Of a stretch of DNA of 35,054 bases, positions 1-7,585 are shown piece by piece. A program made the translations under genes and the position numbers. Below the pieces are notes generated by a model. That model was not told the DNA's origin and did not search any database. It worked only from the letters and a program-made list of their open reading frames with translations. Every line of letters starts with the position of its first letter. Position 1 is the stretch's first letter. Source of the stretch: Onstottus_B arcticum (GTDB taxonomy: Bacteria; Acidobacteriota; Blastocatellia; UBA7656). The stretch covers positions 1-35,054 of the forward strand of contig JBBPIE010000048.1 in assembly GCA_038040485.1 (NCBI GenBank). The letters are read 5' to 3'.

Positions 1-147
1 GACGCGCGCGTCGTTGTACTGCTTCAGCACCTCGCGGTAGCCCAGCCGCCGCGGTAAGACACTGGGCTGCGGCCCCGTTTCCAAAGGGCTCGGTTTGGCT
101 AACCGCATTCGGAGGTCGGCGGCCCGGTGAACTCGTTCGTTAGACAA
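1..147 (-). other. Left-edge segment with a possible partial ORF
   Basis: A minus-strand frame stays open from a TTG at 145-147 to the window edge (49 codons). It reads SNERVHRAADLRMRLAK near its start and LGYREVLKQYNDARV at the edge. A plus-strand frame is also open from the edge to a TAA at 55-57. There is no convincing ribosome binding site for the minus frame. I do not recognise the protein. It could be the start of a gene that runs off the window, or a dispersed GC-rich intergenic element that happens to be open. The amidohydrolase stop lies 25 bp away. Confidence 0.2.
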
Positions 148-171
148 CGTCGCAGGTCACGTAAGAGCAGC

Positions 172-1500
172 CTAAAAACCATAAAGCTTCATCGCATTCT
201 CCCGAAGCACCATCCGCGCAAGCTCGACAGCCCGATCGCGAGTAATCTCTCCGTCGTTCATCATTCCAGTCAGCGCCAGCGCCAATGCCTCGCGAGCCGT
301 CACCGCCGCAAGCCAGCCAGTCTCTTCCCAGCCAATCTCACCGAAGACCGGCGAAGCATCGGTGCCGAACAGGATTCTCTCCGGATAGTACTCCAGCCAG
401 TTGCGCAGAATCTCGCTCAGCGCGCGAGGGTAGATCAACAGGTCCTGCGCTGAAAAGTCGGCCCACACGTTTGGCTTGCTCAGCATTCCAGCGGTCGATT
501 TGGTGTGAGGGTAGCCGCCGTGGACGATCACAAAGTTCGTCTTCCGCAAGCTCGGATCGTTGAAGACTGAATCCAACAAGAGAGGATTGCTGCCGCTCTG
601 CACGTAGCTGCCGCCTCCGCTGTCGAAGACGTGGATGTGAACTACAAGTCCCAATCGGCCGGCTTCTCGACACGCAAATCGAAACAAGAAATCCTGAAGC
701 CGCCCGTAGTCTCCGGGTGGGGGCTCGCCGCCTTTCGCCCATCGCTCGTACACGCGAGTCGCGTCGGCTTCCGCCGCGTCGCCAAACTCGAGCGAGCGCA
801 GATACGCGATCTCGAACTTGACCGCGACTGCGCGATCCAGCTTCTGACGCTCGAGCGTCGCGGTGACGACCTTGGACAAATACTCTTTGAATGTTGCGGG
901 CAGCGCATTCATCTTCAGATCGGAAAGATAACGCTTCAACAGACGCTCTTCGGCGGGATAGAAAGCACGGTAATCGAGATTGATTCGCTTGGCCGCCTCG
1001 TTGTTCAGCGGAAAGACAAGCGCATCAACGTATGAGACCCAACGGAACCTTGGCGCGGTCAGGCCTCGTCCCATCGCGACTCGATTTGCCAGCATTGTCT
1101 CGATACCCAACTGATCCAGCACCCAGGCGGGATACCCGTCGCCACGCTCGCGCATCACGCGGCGCTTGGCCTCACCTAGTTCCCGGATGTGCGCTTCTGT
1201 CATGTCCGCGTGCTTGTAGCCGAACAGCGCGCGCCACGCAGCGGTGTATTCGAGATTGTCCGGCCGCAACCGCACCATCAGCGGAAACGGCTCGATCAGC
1301 TCGAACGGCAAAGCGTCATACTCGTGATCCTCTTCTCCCGGACCGACAATCCGTGTGACGTGGGTGTGATTGTCGACGGCTTTGATCTTGTTGATCTCGG
1401 CGAGAAGAGCCGGATCAGCGGCGGCCTGCGCGCCCGCTTGCCGAGCAACGACAGAAAACAGCAAACCGCAGAGCGACAGGACAACAAGGGTTCTCTTCAT
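172..1500 (-). CDS. Secreted amidohydrolase-family metal-dependent hydrolase
   Basis: A 442-residue protein with an N-terminal signal peptide (residues 1-24, hydrophobic core LVVLSLCGLLFSVVA), so it probably acts in the periplasm or outside the cell. The rest fits the amidohydrolase-2 type TIM barrel. Visible landmarks are an HTH metal motif (H45-x-H47, in VDNHTHV), K228 in VAVKFEIAY, HIH at 288-290, VHGGYP with H327, and FGTDASP with D381. These match the usual order of metal ligands and catalytic aspartate in the superfamily. The ATG is preceded by AAAGGAGAG at good spacing. The substrate cannot be read from sequence; relatives include decarboxylases, lactonases and glucuronate-isomerase-like proteins. 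It is monocistronic on the minus strand, with a large inverted repeat upstream. Confidence 0.85.
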   Translation of the reverse strand: MKRTLVVLSLCGLLFSVVARQAGAQAAADPALLAEINKIKAVDNHTHVTRIVGPGEEDHEYDALPFELIEPFPLMVRLRPDNLEYTAAWRALFGYKHADMTEAHIRELGEAKRRVMRERGDGYPAWVLDQLGIETMLANRVAMGRGLTAPRFRWVSYVDALVFPLNNEAAKRINLDYRAFYPAEERLLKRYLSDLKMNALPATFKEYLSKVVTATLERQKLDRAVAVKFEIAYLRSLEFGDAAEADATRVYERWAKGGEPPPGDYGRLQDFLFRFACREAGRLGLVVHIHVFDSGGGSYVQSGSNPLLLDSVFNDPSLRKTNFVIVHGGYPHTKSTAGMLSKPNVWADFSAQDLLIYPRALSEILRNWLEYYPERILFGTDASPVFGEIGWEETGWLAAVTAREALALALTGMMNDGEITRDRAVELARMVLRENAMKLYGF

Positions 1501-2039
1501 ACGGGCGATCTCTCCTTTAGGGATTTGGGTTCAATCCGGCAAAGAAGATACACGGTGGCAAGCGATCAGCCAACACCTCCGGAGGGGCGCGTCAGGATTT
1601 TACGGGTGAATCCCGGACGGGATGCCGGAATAGAGCCACGGGTGAGTCCGCGAACCCGTGGAGCACCGTGAGGAAGGCGCCAAAACCCGCGAAGCGGGTG
1701 GCGGCGGGCGGCAAGGACTAACCCCCAACATCGTCGGCCCACATCCTCACCACCAATGTTATCTATCGAGTGCTTGTCACCAAGGGCCGCCACCCGCTTC
1801 GCGGGTTAGCGATGCTCCTTCGGCTTCTTTCCACGGGTTCGCGGACTCACCCGTGGCTCTATGCCTCCACCCTTTCAGGGTTGCCACCGCCGCGCTTGAA
1901 ACCATAGGAGGAAGCGGAGCGCGCAAAGAAACGTTGTGACCGAAGGCGAGCGCAAAAATCTGACGGGCACCCGGGCGCAAGCGATTCCCAGACGAAATTG
2001 AGGATCGAGGAGAAGCAAGCCCGGAGGGAGCACAGTAGA
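1501..2039. other. Intergenic region of 539 bp containing a REPIN-like element
   Basis: No coding frame here has a plausible start and codon use; the short open frames in several phases are products of the GC-rich palindromes. The ribosome binding site of the amidohydrolase is at its left end. The central part is the nested inverted repeat described separately at 1630-1862. Nothing recognisable was seen in 1863-2039. Confidence 0.6.
1630..1862. repeat. Nested perfect inverted repeat, REPIN/BIME-like
   Basis: Outer arms 1630-1661 and 1831-1862 are perfect 32-bp reverse complements. Inner arms 1684-1705 and 1786-1807 are perfect 22-bp reverse complements. Each arm contains its own small palindrome (ACCCGCGAAGCGGGT in the inner arm; CCACGGGT paired with ACCCGTGG in the outer arm). 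The spacer between the inner arms is 80 bp and has no ORF. Two REP-like hairpins in inverted pairing is the architecture of REPIN/BIME elements, which are mobilised by RAYT-type transposases in other bacteria. No such transposase is in the window. Confidence 0.8.
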
Positions 2040-2792
2040 TTACTTCGGCTGGTACATCGGTGAGCGCGCGGTTGCAGGTTGGCCTTTCAAGTCTTCCGCT
2101 CGTATGCCGTCGAGGTCGGCGTAGAACGACAGCCGGCCCGTCTTTCCGTAAGCGCCAGGCGCCGCCGAAGCAACGAACGATTTTTTATCCTCACTGACCG
2201 TCAACACGAAGCGATATCCGCTCGCGTCACCGTCAGCGATCTCTTTCGGTACTGCGCTCAGTTTGATCAACTCTTCCAGCGTCGCGTTGCGGCCCTGAAA
2301 CTTTGCCGAGTAGATCACTTCGGCGCCGATGATCCGCTGAAGCATCTCGACCGCATCGCCTTCGTTCACGGTCATCCGGGCGTTGAAGAAGAACGCTCGG
2401 CCCTGCGAACTGACCACCTCAAGTGCGTCTTTGTCGCCGACCAGCCACTCACCATCAAGTTTGACCAGCGCGACCTGTTCGAGTTGTTCAACGCCATCGA
2501 ACTTTACGAAAACGACCGCGGTGTCGCTGTTGATCTGCTCGCCTCGTATTTCAATCTTCTCGGGAATTGCCGCGAACGTGCGCACGAAGTCGGGCTCGAG
2601 GTCCTGCAGCTCCGCAGCAGTCAGCCCGTCGATCGCACCGCGATAGATTGATCGGCGGAAGCCCTCGACGTAGCGTCTCTCGCGAAGCGCGCTATAGAAG
2701 CTCACAACCGTTTGAGTTGGGGTGACGTTCCTCTGGGCAACGGCCGCAGCCGCGAGCATCATGCACAAAATGGAAACCGCGAGAGTCTTCAT
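2040..2792 (-). CDS. Secreted protein: NTF2-like N-terminus plus pilin-C-terminus-like domain
   Basis: A 250-residue protein with a clear signal peptide (1-20, ending AVAQ). Residues about 25-125 (TPTQTVVSFYSALRERRY, later LVKLDGEWLVGDK) resemble an NTF2-like/DUF4878 lipoprotein domain. Residues about 140-235 (IIGAEVIYSAKF, GYRFVLTVSEDKKSFVASA, GRLSFYADLDGIR) resemble the globular C-terminal part of type IV pilin-like proteins common in Acidobacteriota. It lacks the prepilin GFTLIE segment, so it is probably not assembled into a pilus. The ATG has only a weak Shine-Dalgarno, and a small hairpin (2804-2818) lies just upstream of it. No function is known. The domain assignment is by eye and moderate in certainty. 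Confidence 0.7.
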   Translation of the reverse strand: MKTLAVSILCMMLAAAAVAQRNVTPTQTVVSFYSALRERRYVEGFRRSIYRGAIDGLTAAELQDLEPDFVRTFAAIPEKIEIRGEQINSDTAVVFVKFDGVEQLEQVALVKLDGEWLVGDKDALEVVSSQGRAFFFNARMTVNEGDAVEMLQRIIGAEVIYSAKFQGRNATLEELIKLSAVPKEIADGDASGYRFVLTVSEDKKSFVASAAPGAYGKTGRLSFYADLDGIRAEDLKGQPATARSPMYQPK

Positions 2793-2977
2793 TGCATACT
2801 CAGGGACCCGGTGGGTCCTCGCTAGTAGGAGGCAGATGAGCTACCCGAGAAACCCAGTCGATAGTCGTCAAAGCGTCTGTCTTGTTCGTGGGAGCTGGGG
2901 AGTGCCGAAGGGGTGCGCGGCACGCGGGGTATCTTACAACCCCGAGTCCGACGCGTTCAAGACTAATCCTGTGCGAG

Positions 2978-3448
2978 CTAACTTCCGGCTGCAGCTTGCG
3001 CAGGTTGCGCGCGGAAGACCGCGAACCGTTTCTGAAGCCAGCGCACGCGCTCGGGCGCCCAGTCCACCATGTTGAGGACCGCTTCAATGTTGCGAAGGTA
3101 TTCCGGCAACCGAGACTCTTCGCGAAGCTGCGGGATGAACTTCTCCAGCTTGGCCCAGACCAGACACAACTCGCCCGATGATTCCAGCAGTAGCTCCGCA
3201 TTAAGCGCGCCGGCTACAGCAAACGAGGCAGCCATGTCCCAATAGGAAACGACCATCCTGAAGTGCGCGTTGTGCGGACTGCCCGGCGCGAGGACCGCCT
3301 TGAAATCGTCGATCGACTCGGGGAAAAACTGAGTAGCAAACCAGTCGCGCGCCTCCCGAAGCTTTTCCTCGCGGCGAAGCTCATAAAGCTTCAAGATCAA
3401 CTGCGCGTCTTCGTGTTTGGCTTTCTTCTTCTTTTTTCCCTTACTCAT
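2978..3448 (-). CDS. Conserved-looking protein of unknown function with lysine-rich N-terminus
   Basis: A 156-residue cytoplasmic protein with no signal peptide or membrane segment. It starts with a very basic tail (MSKGKKKKKAKHED), then an apparently all-helical body. Motif-like stretches are ARDWFATQFFPESIDDFKAV, MVVSYWDMAASFAVAGALN and LESSGELCLVWAKLEKFI. The ATG has a strong site, GGAGG, six bases upstream. I do not recognise the family. The basic tail suggests contact with nucleic acid or membrane, which is inference only. The C-terminus is low complexity (AQPAQAAAGS). Confidence 0.65.
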   Translation of the reverse strand: MSKGKKKKKAKHEDAQLILKLYELRREEKLREARDWFATQFFPESIDDFKAVLAPGSPHNAHFRMVVSYWDMAASFAVAGALNAELLLESSGELCLVWAKLEKFIPQLREESRLPEYLRNIEAVLNMVDWAPERVRWLQKRFAVFRAQPAQAAAGS

Positions 3449-3529
3449 CGCTTGCCTCCAATGTCAGGAATGATGTTTGAAGGTTCTCGCCGCAGCCAAA
3501 CCCATCGAGCTATCAAGGCAGCGCTCGGT

Positions 3530-4051
3530 TCACTTCTTACCGCCGCGTGATTCACCGCTCTTTTTCTTGAGCATCGCCAGTATCTCGGGATGTTGTTTTT
3601 CTTCCGCGTAGGCTGCTGCCGTTCGCCCCGCGTTGTCCGCGATGTTCGGGTCCGCGCCAGCCTCGAGCAATATCTTTACGATTTCGGTCTGACCCACCAG
3701 CGAAGCCTGCATCAGCGGTGTGTAGTTACCGGATGTCTTATGATTGACGTCCGCTCCTTTCCTGATCAGCAGCTCGACGAGCTCCTTGTTGCCCATGCCG
3801 GCGGCGTTCATCAGGGGAGTCACGCCGGCCGGGTTCTCCGCATTCACCTCCGCGCCGTCCTCGATCAGCTTGCGAGCGCCGTCGGTGTTTCCGGTGTCAA
3901 CGGCGATCATCAGCGGAGTGCGGCCGGTTTCATCTTTGACTTCCGCGGCGGCCGGTGAAGCCGCGGCGGTGTCAGGCTTGGGTTCAGTATGGGTGCATGC
4001 AAGCACCGCGAGCGCGAGCACACAGAACAAGATGATTTCTTTGCCTCTCAT
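3530..4051 (-). CDS. Ankyrin-repeat lipoprotein
   Basis: 173 residues from the ATG at 4049-4051, which has AAGGA eight bases upstream; an upstream in-frame TTG at 4055-4057 is less likely. A lipoprotein signal ends in the lipobox AVLAC with C19 as the lipidated cysteine. After an Ala/Pro linker come about four ankyrin repeats. They show the consensus GRTPLMIAVDTGN, GVTPLMNAAGMGN, YTPLMQASLVGQ and GRTAAAYAEEK, each followed by a helix such as LVELLIRKGADVN. Ankyrin repeats bind protein partners, so this is probably a periplasmic-face scaffold or inhibitor with an unknown partner. The C-terminus is basic (KKKSGESRGGKK). It lies downstream of, and on the same strand as, the RNase gene, but the hairpin at 4161-4186 separates them. 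Confidence 0.85.
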   Translation of the reverse strand: MRGKEIILFCVLALAVLACTHTEPKPDTAAASPAAAEVKDETGRTPLMIAVDTGNTDGARKLIEDGAEVNAENPAGVTPLMNAAGMGNKELVELLIRKGADVNHKTSGNYTPLMQASLVGQTEIVKILLEAGADPNIADNAGRTAAAYAEEKQHPEILAMLKKKSGESRGGKK

Positions 4052-4160
4052 GTTCAATCCTTTCCGGCCGTTTGTTAGTGGCTGTTCAACGCAGCAGTTT
4101 CCGCGCGTGAGAATCTATCACAACCCGGTACGCGGTTTCAAAAATCGGCGCGGCGAATAG

Positions 4161-4186
4161 GAACAGGGCGCAGATGCGCCCTGTTC
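4161..4186 (-). terminator. Strong hairpin downstream of RNase E/G gene
   Basis: GAACAGGGCGCA and TGCGCCCTGTTC form a perfect 12-bp stem with a two-base centre, 36 bp past the RNase stop codon. There is no T-run on the minus strand (it continues CTATTCG). It is therefore either a hairpin that stabilises the 3' end or an imperfect terminator. Confidence 0.55.
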
Positions 4187-4221
4187 TCAACTCGGTGAAT
4201 TAGACCGGGACGGCCTGACAT

Positions 4222-7200
4222 CTAAACCACCGCGAAGTCGAATTGCTCCTGATGTAAATGCGGGTCGGCTTCGATCGTCACGGGCGTCGCAAAGTAGGCC
4301 TCGATCTCTTCGAGAACCGGCCGCTCAGTACTCCGGAAAGCGTCGGCAACATGAGGCGATACGCGAAGCATCACGTCATTCGATCCCCTCAACTGCTTGG
4401 ACATTCCCTTGGCCTGCTCGAGTATTTCGAAGCACATCGTCTGAGCCGACTTCACCATCCCGGCGCCCTGGCAGTACGGACACGGCGAGCAAAGCGTTCG
4501 CTCAAGCGACTGCTTGACCCGTTTGCGAGTGATCGCGACCAAACCAAAGTCGTTGATCGACAGAATCTTCGAGGGCGCGCGGTCCGTGGAAAGCTCCTGT
4601 TGCAGGGCCATCATCACCTTCTGCCGATTCTTGCGCTCATCCATATCGATGAAGTCGATCACGATGATTCCGCCAAGATCGCGCAAGCGCACTTGCCGGA
4701 CGATCTCTTTGGCCGCTTCGAGGTTTGTTCGAGTGATCGTGTCCTCGAGCTTGTCGGACTTGCCGACAAACTTGCCCGTGTTGACGTCGATCGCGACCAG
4801 CGCTTCGGTCTGATTGATCACGATGTAGCCACCCGACCTGAGCCATACACGCGGGCGTACCGCTTTGTCGATCTCGGGCTGAACGCCGTACTTCTCGAGG
4901 ATCGGCTGGTCGGCGGTGTAAAGCTTTACTCTCTTCACCAGGCGCGGCTGCACCCGGTTGACGAACTCGACGATGCGGGCATACTCGACCTCGTTGTCGA
5001 TTCGAATCGCGCTGAAGTCCTCAGACAACTGGTCGCGCAAGATCCGCTGCACCAGGTCGAGATCCCGATGCGCAAGCGCCGGCGCTTTCACTCGCTCGGC
5101 TTTCTTTCTTACATCGCCCCAGGTCCGCAGCAGATAGCGCATATCGTCCTGCAACTCCTGCTCGGAGTGCCCCGCGCAAGCAGTGCGCGCTATGAAGCCG
5201 CCGGGTCCGCCTTCGCGCTCGCGCAACGAAGTCACGATTCGCTTCAGCCTCACTCGCTCGGCATCGCTCGGGATCTTGCGAGAAACGCCGATGTGGTTGA
5301 CCGTCGGCATGTAGACGAGCAAACGCCCGGGCAAAGCGATGTGAGAAGTGATTCGCGCGCCCTTCTTGGCGATCGGCTCTTTTGCTATTTGAACGAGGAT
5401 CTCCTGCCCTTCGTGAAGCAAGTCGCTGATGGTCGGAGGACCGCTGCGTTCGGGTCGTCGCGCGGGTTGAGGCTCTTGCCGCCGATGATCGGGGGCGGGG
5501 CCACGTCCATCCGGTCTGCGTCCCTCAGGCCGACGATCCTGCCGCCCTTGCGGCGGTCTTGGTCCGGAAGGCCGAGGGCCGGGTTGAGGCTGGCTGGATC
5601 TTTGCGCGCTCGGTGGGAGCGCGCTTGGCTGATCGGCCGAAGGCTCGACGTTGCTCGGTACGATGTCGACGATTGCCTGCACCTTATCCTCGACCTGCTG
5701 CGCCGGTTCGACTTGAGCCTGGGCAGGCTCGACATGAGTGTGCGGCGATTCGATGCCAGCTTCAGATTCGACGCCTCCTTCGGTAGGTGCGGGAGTGCCT
5801 TGCGCTTCATCTCCGGGGGCGGCTGCGGGTGGCTTTGGACCTGACCTGCGTCCTCGGCGCCCACGTCCTCCCCTTCGCGCCGCGAACTCGGCGCGGTGGT
5901 TGCGATCGCGAACCTCGGCTTCGCGATCTTCGGGCGAGGCCTCGTCCTCAAACGCGGAAGGCGCGGCGGTGCCGGCACTCAGCGTTTCGGTCTCGTCGCC
6001 GTAGTAGCTTTCCGAAGACGGGCGCGCGACTTCTGCCTGGATTCGCTCAAACATGCTGCTCGGCACAGTGTCTGAGACGTGCCGGAACTCCTGATCGCTC
6101 TCACGGCTGGAGGCACTCTCGCTTCTAGCAGTCTCCTGAGCTACGCGTTCGTTTTCGTCTACCACGCGCTGAAAGTCGGAATCGACTTCGACTTGCGAGC
6201 GCAGGCTCCCGACTCTCCACTCTGGTTCGGGCTCCGGTTCGAAGCCGGCCGGTCCCGTTTTGTACTCGGCTTCGTGAATTTGCTCGATGAACTTCTCTTG
6301 AAGGATGGCGTCCTTGAGGAGATCGCCCGCATCCTGAGCGCGGTCGTCATCTGTAACTCGCTCAAACGTACTCGCGTCGGGTTCGTCGACTTGTTCGGCC
6401 AATCCCTTGGCTCCGCGTCTGGAGCCGGGCCGTGCGGCTGGTCGCTTCGAGGCCGAACGGACCGGGCGAGCTGGAGCCTTGTCGTCAGGTTTGCCGGGCC
6501 TGCGTTTGGATTTGGCTAAGGGGTCGACGGCATCCGCTTCGACCGGTTTCTTACGGGCGCGTCCGCGTCTGGGCCTCTCTTCGACGTCTTCAGCGGCCGT
6601 TGTCGGGTCGGCAGAGAACTCCGCGCTTTCGAGCGGCTCGTCGGTCACGCGCTCGATCGTGAAATCCTCGAACGCGTGCATCTGAGGATCGAGGGCTTCG
6701 GCGCGCGGTTCGCCGGGTTCGTCGGCCGGCGGAGGTGGAATGAGCTTTTCAGTCGCGATCTCGGCAAGCTGCTCGACTGCGTCTTCTATGCGCACAGGCC
6801 GCTCGCTTGTTTCGGGCTCATCGCTGCGGGCCCGGGCCGGCGCGGGTCTGGCGCCTGCAGCAATCGGTTCGGGTCTCCGTCGCGGATCGCGCCGGGCGCG
6901 ATCATCGGGCCTGGGGGCGGGTTGCGCCTCGTCGCCCGGTTTGAAGTCGATCTCGTCTTCCTCCTCCATGAACTCGGTGAAATCCGACACATAGAGAAAA
7001 GCATCCCGGTCAAGCCCTATGTCGACAAAGGCCGACTGCATTCCCGGCAGCACTTTCATCACTCGACCCTTGTAGAGGTTTCCAACAACGCCCTGGTTCT
7101 CGTCCCTGCGCTCAACGTAAAACTCGGTCACCAATCCGTCCTCGACAATGGCGACTTTTTTCTCGTGCACGTTTGCACTAATGATCAACTCTTTTGGCAT
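4222..7200 (-). CDS. rng: RNase E/G family endoribonuclease with a large insertion in the S1 domain
   Basis: A 992-residue protein. Residues 1-80 are the first half of an S1 RNA-binding domain (NLYKGRVMKVLPGMQSAFVD, then LDRDAFLYVSDF). Residues about 82-588 are low complexity, rich in Asp/Glu, Arg, Pro and Ala. From T590 the S1 domain resumes (DLLHEGQEILVQIAKEPIAK), followed by the catalytic core. Metal-binding aspartates are visible as D805 in IDVNTGK and D849 in VIDFIDMD, and the zinc-link cysteines as CPYC at 907-910. The core ends at the C-terminus without the long scaffold tail of E. coli RNase E. The likely role is mRNA decay and rRNA processing. The ATG has AGGAG six bases upstream. 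It is last in the block after the radical SAM/DUF2344 gene, a neighbourhood seen in many bacteria. Confidence 0.93.
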   Translation of the reverse strand: MPKELIISANVHEKKVAIVEDGLVTEFYVERRDENQGVVGNLYKGRVMKVLPGMQSAFVDIGLDRDAFLYVSDFTEFMEEEDEIDFKPGDEAQPAPRPDDRARRDPRRRPEPIAAGARPAPARARSDEPETSERPVRIEDAVEQLAEIATEKLIPPPPADEPGEPRAEALDPQMHAFEDFTIERVTDEPLESAEFSADPTTAAEDVEERPRRGRARKKPVEADAVDPLAKSKRRPGKPDDKAPARPVRSASKRPAARPGSRRGAKGLAEQVDEPDASTFERVTDDDRAQDAGDLLKDAILQEKFIEQIHEAEYKTGPAGFEPEPEPEWRVGSLRSQVEVDSDFQRVVDENERVAQETARSESASSRESDQEFRHVSDTVPSSMFERIQAEVARPSSESYYGDETETLSAGTAAPSAFEDEASPEDREAEVRDRNHRAEFAARRGGRGRRGRRSGPKPPAAAPGDEAQGTPAPTEGGVESEAGIESPHTHVEPAQAQVEPAQQVEDKVQAIVDIVPSNVEPSADQPSALPPSAQRSSQPQPGPRPSGPRPPQGRQDRRPEGRRPDGRGPAPDHRRQEPQPARRPERSGPPTISDLLHEGQEILVQIAKEPIAKKGARITSHIALPGRLLVYMPTVNHIGVSRKIPSDAERVRLKRIVTSLREREGGPGGFIARTACAGHSEQELQDDMRYLLRTWGDVRKKAERVKAPALAHRDLDLVQRILRDQLSEDFSAIRIDNEVEYARIVEFVNRVQPRLVKRVKLYTADQPILEKYGVQPEIDKAVRPRVWLRSGGYIVINQTEALVAIDVNTGKFVGKSDKLEDTITRTNLEAAKEIVRQVRLRDLGGIIVIDFIDMDERKNRQKVMMALQQELSTDRAPSKILSINDFGLVAITRKRVKQSLERTLCSPCPYCQGAGMVKSAQTMCFEILEQAKGMSKQLRGSNDVMLRVSPHVADAFRSTERPVLEEIEAYFATPVTIEADPHLHQEQFDFAVV

Positions 7201-7585
7201 GAATTCTCCTGGTGGTTAGTGGTGCCGAAGGCAGGTAAGAAAGGCAGGCCGCGTCAGTATTGCTTGGTTTCCAGACCTGATCGCGCGGAGCATTCCGGGT
7301 GGGAGAACCGAGCCCTGCATTCACGGTCAAGACTTGTGCGAGTCCCTGGCGGAGATCAAACAAACTCCCCGGCGCGCGCAAATTCCGCGCTCTGTCAGAA
7401 ACCAGCCGACCCACTTTGGAAACCGATCGCGCTCGCTTCGCTGCTTTTGACTGACGGCGTTTGTAGCCGCGCATGCGATGCGAATTTCAAACTTACCGTG
7501 CTGCTATCAGCACAAAGCTCAAACAGTTTTGTTTTGGTTCTTCTTCAGCGGCGAACCAAAGATTCCGTCGCTTACTGAAAAACAA
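7201..7585. other. 385-bp gap between radical SAM gene and RNase gene
   Basis: No supported gene. It holds the RNase ribosome binding site (AGGAG next to 7200) and, near the radical SAM stop, a stem-loop with perfect 8-bp arms TTTGGTTC (7533-7540) and GAACCAAA (7553-7560) around a 12-base loop. No T-run follows on the minus strand. The length suggests the RNase message has its own leader or promoter. RNase E is autoregulated through its 5' leader in other bacteria, but no such element could be identified here. Confidence 0.4.

Noticed and set aside
1..150. attC-like integron recombination site (GTTAGAC/GTCTAAC)
   Set aside because: Only one half-site fits the core consensus, the paired site is missing, and no integrase is in view.
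4258..5844. 528-codon plus-strand open frame opposite the RNase gene
   Set aside because: It is antisense to a clear RNase E/G with catalytic motifs; the frame stays open because of high GC3 codon bias. No start signals or domain were seen.
6676..7578. 300-codon plus-strand frame across the RNase start and its leader
   Set aside because: Antisense to the S1 domain, composition-driven; no family resemblance.
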